This document shows, in pieces, positions 7,985 to 12,230 of a DNA stretch of 12,230 nt (within the stretch, counting starts at the first letter, position 1; each line of letters begins with the position of its first letter). The DNA is from Victivallis vadensis (lineage in GTDB: Bacteria; Verrucomicrobiota; Lentisphaeria; Victivallales; GWF2-50-93): assembly GCA_020718525.1 (NCBI GenBank), contig DYRX01000101.1, positions 1 through 12,230 on the forward strand. Direction: 5' to 3'. A program made the position numbers and the translations under genes. Under the pieces are notes generated by a model. It had not been told where the DNA came from. It made no database searches and saw nothing but the letters and a program-made list of their open reading frames with translations.

Positions 7985-8179
7985 TCATTTCATATAAGAT
8001 TCTGTTCCGGAGCGCGGCTGCCGAGTGTGCCATGTGCAGTTGAGTTTGTCCGAGTCGACAGTTATGACGGTGAGGTCGGATGAGTTGTATTGAATCTGGA
8101 ACTCCGGCTTGCGTGTTTCGCCAGCATTAGCGAGAAAAGTAAGCCCGAGTACCGCAAGAGCAATCAGATGTGTTTTCAT
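7985..8179 (-). CDS. small putative secreted peptide, unknown function
   Basis: 64 residues from the ATG at 8179; an in-frame GTG at 8185 would add two. The N-terminus is a good signal peptide: MKTH, a hydrophobic core LIALAVLGLTFL, and ANA followed by Gly as a cleavage site. The mature part is about 45 residues with one Cys and no family I recognise. It is followed 15 bases later by the methyltransferase GTG start, in the same reading frame, so it would be the first gene of the R-M transcript or a leftover of an older locus. No clear Shine-Dalgarno site precedes it. It may also be the truncated front of a longer secreted protein. The signal peptide is the only strong argument that it is real. 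Confidence 0.42.
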   Translation of the reverse strand: MKTHLIALAVLGLTFLANAGETRKPEFQIQYNSSDLTVITVDSDKLNCTWHTRQPRSGTESYMK

Positions 8180-8208
8180 TTTCACAATTCTAACTCAAGA
8201 GTCACGAG

Positions 8209-8225
8209 TTCTTGACAATCAAGAA
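8209..8225. terminator. inverted repeat at the end of the DUF6788-like remnant
   Basis: TTCTTGA (8209-8215) and TCAAGAA (8219-8225) form a perfect 7-bp stem with a three-base loop. It overlaps the stop codon of the DUF6788-like remnant (8219-8221, - strand). No T-run follows on that strand, so it may be a weak terminator or a regulatory palindrome upstream of the small secreted ORF. Confidence 0.3.
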
Positions 8226-8515
8226 GCGGTCTCTTTGTCTGTTAGTTTAGCCAGTTCCACAGATAAGTCAACAAGTGCAATATAAAATTCCCTGAACTTA
8301 CGGTAGTTCTCCGTCCGCCGCTTGACATCCTTGTGTCTCTCGTTGCTCACATATCCGGTACCGCCTTTTCCCCTGTGTGTCCAGCTGATACGCAAGTAGC
8401 TTTTTCCCCAGCTTCTGGTCTGTCTGCTGAGCGAACCGGGTCGCATGTCACCGAGTCCTGCGATTTTTTACTTCAGCTTCCCGATCTTCCTTCTGATTTC
8501 CACGATTTATTTCAT
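8219..8515 (-). pseudogene. decayed DUF6788-like gene (often near transposases)
   Basis: The intact part (8219-8446, 75 codons) reads MRPGSLSRQ..., then YLRISWTHRGKGGTGYV, then a basic helix, TENYRKFREFYIALVDLSVE. This matches my memory of DUF6788-type proteins, whose N-terminus usually reads like '...I..L..LR.GSLSEQY' and whose middle ends in 'ENYRRFREL'. Reading upstream in the same frame restores the missing start: MK*IVEIRRKIGKLK*KIAGLGD, with TAA stops at 8507-8509 and 8468-8470. Both stops are one base from AAA. The gene is therefore most likely broken by two nonsense mutations. An intact shorter gene starting at 8446 is possible but has no ribosome site. Such proteins are commonly found beside insertion-sequence transposases, but none is present here. 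The family call is from memory, without a search. Confidence 0.6.
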
Positions 8516-8564
8516 TCCGAAGCCCTTTCTGCCATTGTTTGGTTAGAAATATGTCATTAAAACG

Positions 8565-8615
8565 ACACCGAGATCCTTTCGGATCTCTTCCAGATGCCGA
8601 GCTGGTGCTCGGTGT
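8565..8615. repeat. REP-like palindromic element with two adjacent hairpins
   Basis: Two hairpins sit side by side. GAGATCC (8570-8576) pairs with GGATCTC (8581-8587) around a four-base loop that reads GAAA, a GNRA tetraloop, on the - strand. GCCGAGC (8596-8602) pairs with GCTCGGT (8607-8613) around a four-base loop, with one wobble. In addition ACACCGAG (8565-8572) is fully complementary to CTCGGTGT (8608-8615), giving an outer stem that would compete with both. The GCCGAGC..GCTCGG core resembles palindromes I recall as scattered between genes of Verrucomicrobia-like genomes; copy number here cannot be tested within the window. Confidence 0.5.
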
Positions 8616-8667
8616 TCCCAGGTTAAATCTTTGTGACCTTGTGCGAGGAAAAGTTATTGTCTTTTAA

Positions 8668-8693
8668 TTTTGCGGCGATGCTTCGCCACAAAA
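8668..8693. repeat. imperfect hairpin TTTTG-GGCGA / TCGCC-CAAAA
   Basis: TTTTG (8668-8672) and GGCGA (8674-8678) pair with TCGCC (8683-8687) and CAAAA (8689-8693), with one C/A mismatch and a TGCT loop. The stem is symmetric on both strands with A/T flanks, so it could act as a terminator in either direction or be another scattered palindrome. No gene ends immediately before it. Confidence 0.35.
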
Positions 8694-8761
8694 CTGCCAT
8701 TAAAGTAAGGCAGGGCAATCCAGCCCGACAGCTTTCTCCTAGCGAATGGCTTGCTGAATAC

Positions 8762-8837
8762 TTGCGAATTTCGCAACTTTTATTTACGATAATTTAATCT
8801 ATTCAACTTTGATATAAAGAACATTGCATGCTAATCT
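8762..8837 (+). promoter_or_regulatory. probable promoter region and palindromic operator of the beta-helix gene
   Basis: A perfect 7-bp palindrome, TTGCGAA T TTCGCAA, occupies 8762-8776. Further down, TTGATA (8809-8814) and TAATCT (8832-8837) lie 17 bases apart and could be -35 and -10 boxes. An alternative is TTGCGA (8762-8767) with TACGAT (8785-8790), also 17 bases apart, in which case the palindrome overlaps the -35 box. The gene starts at 8883 with AAGGA at 8874-8878. The palindrome is the clearest element; the box assignments are tentative. Confidence 0.3.
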
Positions 8838-8882
8838 TGCTTCAACAATCTTGACGCTTATTAAATTTGGATTAAGGAATAT

Positions 8883-11800
8883 ATGAAAACTATCTACCGC
8901 CATGCGCCGACGCATTTGCGAACAACGCATGTTCGCATTCTTGGAGTCATCGGACTCTCTCTCGTCATCCTTTGCCTCTCCGCACCGAATCTTTCCGCCT
9001 CAGTGAAATTCGTCAAGTGGAACGCCAGTGGCGCGAACAACGGGACATCCTGGGCGGACGCCTACACCGATTTTCAGGAGGCGATCAATGCCGCCGCCTC
9101 TGGCGATCAGCTCTGGGTCGCGGCAGGCACATACAAGCCAAACTCATGGCCCAATGGTGGCTCGACAGAGCGCGAAAAGCATTTCTCCCTGAAAAACAAC
9201 GTCGCAATCTATGGCGGCTTCAACGGAACCGAAGGCATCCGAACCCTGCGCAATCCATCCGTAAACATTGTCACACTTTCCGGTGATATTGGAATAATTG
9301 GAGATAACACAGATAACTGCTGCCATGTATTTTACCATCCGGTAGGAGCGAGCTTGAACAGCAGTGCATATATTGACGGGTTTACCGTAACAGCAGGAAA
9401 TGCGAATGTTGCTACTCCTCATTGGTACGGCGGGGGAATGTATAACTATTCATCTTCCCCCTCCGTCAGCAACTGCACCTTCGGCGCCAACTCTGCTTCC
9501 TCCACTGGAGCAGGAATGTATAACTCGTCATCCTCAGCCCCAGTTCTTGCAAATTGCACATTTAGCGCAAATTATAGTCTCTCTGGTGGCGGAATACATA
9601 ACGAATCCTCCTCTCCAAATTTAACCAACTGCATTTTCAGTGGCAACTCAGTTTCGTCCACTGGAGGAGGAATGTATAACTCGTCATCCTCTGCCCCAGT
9701 TCTTACAAACTGCACTTTTAACACCAATACTGCACGCATCGGTGCCGGTGTGTATAACGAATCCTCCTCTCCAGTTTTGACCAACTGCACCTTCAGCGGC
9801 AACACGGCTTCCCACAATGGTGCAGGAATGAATAATGCTTCCTCCTCAGATCCTATCCTTACAAATTGCACTTTTAACGCCAATACTGCACGCTTCGGTG
9901 CTGGTGTGTATAACTCATCATCGTCTGCAGTTCTGACCAACTGCATATTCGACAGCAATTATGGAGAAAAATCCGGAGCAATGGAAAATTCTTATTCTTC
10001 TGCGACAATAATAAACTGCACCTTTATCAACAATAAAGCTAGCTCGGATTCCGCATGTTGCGGAGGAATAAATAATATCTCATCTTCTGCGACAATAATA
10101 AACTGCACTTTTTATAGGAACTCGGTTAATCATTACTACTACTATCAGTGCCCGGGTGCAATTCGTAACTACTCTTCGATAAATGTCTATATTAAAAATT
10201 GCATTTTATGGGATAACTATCCTTCACAAATTAGCAATGAAATGTCTAGTCCAGTCGTATCTTATTGTGTTATAGAAGAAGGCTATTCAGGCGGAAGCAA
10301 CATTATAAGCAACGATCCGCTTCTTTCCGGACTTTCTGAAAATGGTGGAGTTACAGCAACATTGCCTATACCATCCAATAGTCCGGCCATTTGTATACCT
10401 CAATCTGCTGGCGGAAACTGGAATGATTGCCCCAATACAGATCAAAGGGGATATTCGAGGCCGTCTTCTGGTTTCAGGGCGATTGGCGCATATCAACCTG
10501 GCATTGGAAAACCTTCAATAAAAACTCTGTCTGTAAGCGATAAGATAGATTCGACTGCCCGTTCCGGGGGAGAATTCATTGAAAATGGCACAGGCTTTAC
10601 TGTGACAGAAAAAGGCTTATGCTGGTCAACGGATGAATATCCCACAGTCAATGACACGAAAATTGCTTGCGGCTCGGGATTCGATCCGTTTTCAGACATA
10701 TTGACCGGACTTCTGCCTGGAACGCGATATCATGTCCGTGCCTATGCGCAATTGGACGATGCTTCCTATGTTTATGGTCAAAACATTCTATTTATGACAT
10801 TTAGGAGAGGATACGTTATCCAGGGCGGCGCAGGCTCAATGGATGGTTCATCATGGGAAAATGCATATGCTGATCCGCAAGTTGCCATAGAAAATTCTAC
10901 TGAAGTCTGGATTGCTGCCGGGACATATAAGCCTGATTCTTGGCCACATGGAGGAAAAAATAATCAGGAAAAACATTTTTCAATAAAAAATGACGTTGAG
11001 GTTTATTGTGGCTTTGCAGGTTCTGAAAATATTTTGTCTCAGAGAGACTTTGAGCTGAATGAAACTATTTTTTCAGGAGACATTGGAACCATTGGTAACA
11101 GCTCGGATAATTGCTTCATAATTTTCGAGAATTTAAATCTAGATTCTTGTGTCAAACTGGACGGAGCCATCGTGAAAGAAAGCCAACGTCAAGGAATTTT
11201 TAATTATTCTTCCAATCTGTCTATCGTCAATTGCAAATTCAGCAACAATCAAAATGGAATGACAAACATTTATTCATCCCCATTAATATCCAACTGTACT
11301 TTTTCAAGTAATTCCTACATACGTCAATCGGGAGGAGGTGCCGGAATGTACAATAAACATTCTTCACCTTATGTCTATAGTTGCGTATTCTCTGGAAACT
11401 ATTCATCTTGCAATGCTGGTGGAGTTTACAATGATTATTCAAATCCTGTCTTTGTTGACTGTCTTATTGACGGTAACGAATGCGATCCGTCAGATTTTGA
11501 AAATTATTATGGGGGCGGAATGTTTAATTCATATTCTTCGCCGACCTTGTCAAAATGTATTTTCAAGGGCAATCGTGCTACAAATAGTGATGGTGGTGGG
11601 ATGTCAAATGCTCATTCTTCTCCACTCTTGACTGACTGTCTATTCGAGGGGAACTCGGCCAGTTCCGGTGGAGGGATGTATAATTCGTCATCATCTTCTC
11701 CTGACCTTGTAGCTTGCTCATTCATTTCTAATAAGGCAGGCAGTGGCGGGGGAATGGGCAATTGGGTGGGATCACCCTCTTTGACGAATTGCACTTTCTA

Positions 11801-12230
11801 TGACAATGTCGCAAGTAGTGGGGGTGCAATTTATAATTATTCACATTCTTTTCCATATATCTTGAACTGTACTATTTATTCTAATCATGCTGGAATGGCA
11901 ATATATAATTATGACGCATCATGTGTGGTGAAAAATTCTATCTTGTGGGGTGGACTTCATAGCGAGCAGATGAATGACGATTCCAATATCCTTTCATATT
12001 GCGTTGTCCAGGGCGGATATTCCGTTGGCACAAACATAATAACGGAAAATCCCATGCTTTCGCCTCCTTCAGATAGTGGGGACCAATCTTTGACGTGTGC
12101 GATACCAGTAGACAGTCCCGCCGTTGCTATCCCGGAATCTGCAGGTGGGAATTGGAACGACAGCCCGGATGAGGATCAAAGGGGTTATTCAAGATATTCT
12201 TCAGGCTTAAGAGCGATAGGAGCCTATGAG
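8883..12230 (+). CDS. giant secreted right-handed beta-helix protein, 3' end outside window
   Basis: The frame is open for 1116 codons to the window edge, without a stop. Residues 1-39 are a signal peptide (basic start, hydrophobic core 19-33, LSA cleavage site). Module 1 (about 41-538) opens with VKFVKWNASGANNGTSW and an AAGTYKPNSWP segment, continues as about ten beta-helix coils of 25-26 residues (183-442; consensus GGGMYN.SSSP.L.NCTF..N), and ends in a choice-of-anchor-Q-like tail (SYCVIEEGYSGG, DPLL, TDQRGYSRPSSGFRAIGAY). Residues about 545-640 are a fibronectin-III-like domain (EKGLCWST, LTGLLPGTRYHVRAYA). Module 2 (about 643-1116) repeats the same order, with coils at 771-1024, and ends in QRGYSR..SGLRAIGAY at the edge. 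GG(G/A) and FxxN motifs recall chlamydial Pmp proteins. A surface adhesin or carbohydrate-binding/lyase-like role is inferred; no catalytic residues are identifiable. The ATG at 8883 follows AAGGA. Confidence 0.9.
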   Translation, partial: MKTIYRHAPTHLRTTHVRILGVIGLSLVILCLSAPNLSASVKFVKWNASGANNGTSWADAYTDFQEAINAAASGDQLWVAAGTYKPNSWPNGGSTEREKHFSLKNNVAIYGGFNGTEGIRTLRNPSVNIVTLSGDIGIIGDNTDNCCHVFYHPVGASLNSSAYIDGFTVTAGNANVATPHWYGGGMYNYSSSPSVSNCTFGANSASSTGAGMYNSSSSAPVLANCTFSANYSLSGGGIHNESSSPNLTNCIFSGNSVSSTGGGMYNSSSSAPVLTNCTFNTNTARIGAGVYNESSSPVLTNCTFSGNTASHNGAGMNNASSSDPILTNCTFNANTARFGAGVYNSSSSAVLTNCIFDSNYGEKSGAMENSYSSATIINCTFINNKASSDSACCGGINNISSSATIINCTFYRNSVNHYYYYQCPGAIRNYSSINVYIKNCILWDNYPSQISNEMSSPVVSYCVIEEGYSGGSNIISNDPLLSGLSENGGVTATLPIPSNSPAICIPQSAGGNWNDCPNTDQRGYSRPSSGFRAIGAYQPGIGKPSIKTLSVSDKIDSTARSGGEFIENGTGFTVTEKGLCWSTDEYPTVNDTKIACGSGFDPFSDILTGLLPGTRYHVRAYAQLDDASYVYGQNILFMTFRRGYVIQGGAGSMDGSSWENAYADPQVAIENSTEVWIAAGTYKPDSWPHGGKNNQEKHFSIKNDVEVYCGFAGSENILSQRDFELNETIFSGDIGTIGNSSDNCFIIFENLNLDSCVKLDGAIVKESQRQGIFNYSSNLSIVNCKFSNNQNGMTNIYSSPLISNCTFSSNSYIRQSGGGAGMYNKHSSPYVYSCVFSGNYSSCNAGGVYNDYSNPVFVDCLIDGNECDPSDFENYYGGGMFNSYSSPTLSKCIFKGNRATNSDGGGMSNAHSSPLLTDCLFEGNSASSGGGMYNSSSSSPDLVACSFISNKAGSGGGMGNWVGSPSLTNCTFYDNVASSGGAIYNYSHSFPYILNCTIYSNHAGMAIYNYDASCVVKNSILWGGLHSEQMNDDSNILSYCVVQGGYSVGTNIITENPMLSPPSDSGDQSLTCAIPVDSPAVAIPESAGGNWNDSPDEDQRGYSRYSSGLRAIGAYE
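9429..10104 (+). repeat. tandem 78-bp coding repeats, locally ordered as 156-bp pairs
   Basis: This stretch of the beta-helix gene is built from units of about 78 bp, one per helix coil. In its best-preserved part, alternate units are most alike. A 23-base identity recurs at 9513-9535 and 9669-9691, and AACGAATCCTCCTCTCCA recurs at 9600-9617 and 9756-9773; both pairs are exactly 156 bp apart. After about 9950 the units diverge in length and sequence. Such DNA-level identity is prone to unequal recombination, changing coil number. Confidence 0.85.
10806..12230 (+). repeat. second copy of the internal module of the beta-helix gene
   Basis: This half encodes the same domain order as 9003-10497. 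Matching landmarks are VWIAAGTYKPDSWP against VAAGTYKPNSWP, FSGDIGTIGN against LSGDIGIIGD, and QRGYSRYSSGLRAIGAY against QRGYSRPSSGFRAIGAY. Protein similarity is clear at the ends, but the DNA has diverged strongly at synonymous sites and is AT-richer, so the duplication is old or the modules have different origins. Confidence 0.75.

Larger units (their letters stand above)
8516..8882. other. gene-free stretch with hairpins between remnant and beta-helix gene
   Basis: No convincing gene lies in this 367-base interval. It holds a REP-like double hairpin (8565-8615), a GGCGA/TCGCC hairpin (8668-8693), a tight palindrome (8762-8776) and a probable promoter region for the beta-helix gene. A 38-codon frame, 8551-8667 (+), beginning MSLKRHRDPFGSLPDAEL, spans the REP-like element. 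It has no ribosome site and is more likely a frame imposed by the palindromes than a gene. Confidence 0.6.

Noticed and set aside
7970..7987. Possible TGA readthrough fusing the secreted mini-ORF to the methyltransferase
   Set aside because: A cytoplasmic DNA methyltransferase should not follow a signal peptide, and AGGCGG followed by GTG gives a good independent start.
8333..8560. 75-codon + strand frame opposite the DUF6788-like remnant
   Set aside because: The - strand reading matches a family pattern and continues upstream through restored stops; the + strand reading shows nothing recognisable.
9572..9958. 128-codon - strand open frame with periodic VLKVQFVRTG-like repeats
   Set aside because: It is the antisense shadow of the coil repeats. 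Its periodicity equals that of the + strand gene and it has no ribosome site.
9429..10104. Regular repeats about 78 bp apart, superficially like a CRISPR array
   Set aside because: The repeats are in frame within a long open reading frame, have no unique spacers of fixed length, and encode the beta-helix coil consensus.

Overview
The window looks like a chromosomal segment of a Gram-negative bacterium, most plausibly from the PVC superphylum (Lentisphaerota/Verrucomicrobiota-like). This assignment is an inference with low to moderate confidence. It rests on a large secreted beta-helix protein with GG(G/A)(M/I) and FxxN repeat motifs like those of chlamydial polymorphic membrane proteins, on Q-type anchor segments, and on a DUF6788-like gene remnant. 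No rRNA, tRNA or CRISPR array was seen.

Region 1 (1-5512, + strand) is a compact cell-envelope cluster. After the possible tail of an upstream gene come a secreted HEAT-repeat protein, a three-TM membrane protein with a glutamine-amidotransferase-like fold, and an ABC-2 type ATPase. The first two overlap by ATGA and the third follows after 43 bases. These probably form one operon. The ABC permease that should accompany the ATPase is not in the window: the cluster stops abruptly and the next genes run the other way.

Region 2 (5513-8225, - strand) is visibly AT-richer. It holds a putative type II restriction-modification pair: a gamma-class N6-adenine methyltransferase with a fused N-terminal helix-turn-helix, followed by an overlapping PD-(D/E)XK endonuclease. 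The pair converges on the ABC operon, with a long imperfect hairpin between the two stop codons. Upstream of the methyltransferase is a small ORF for a putative secreted peptide. The layout is consistent with a transferred defence cassette inserted beside, or into, the envelope operon.

Region 3 (8219-8882) is a decayed stretch. It has a DUF6788-like gene with two in-frame stops, then a hairpin-rich, REP-like non-coding stretch.

Region 4 (8883-12230, + strand) is one open reading frame of 1116 codons that runs off the window. It encodes a giant secreted parallel beta-helix protein made of two homologous modules joined by a fibronectin-III-like domain. The first module contains near-exact 78-bp and 156-bp tandem DNA repeats.
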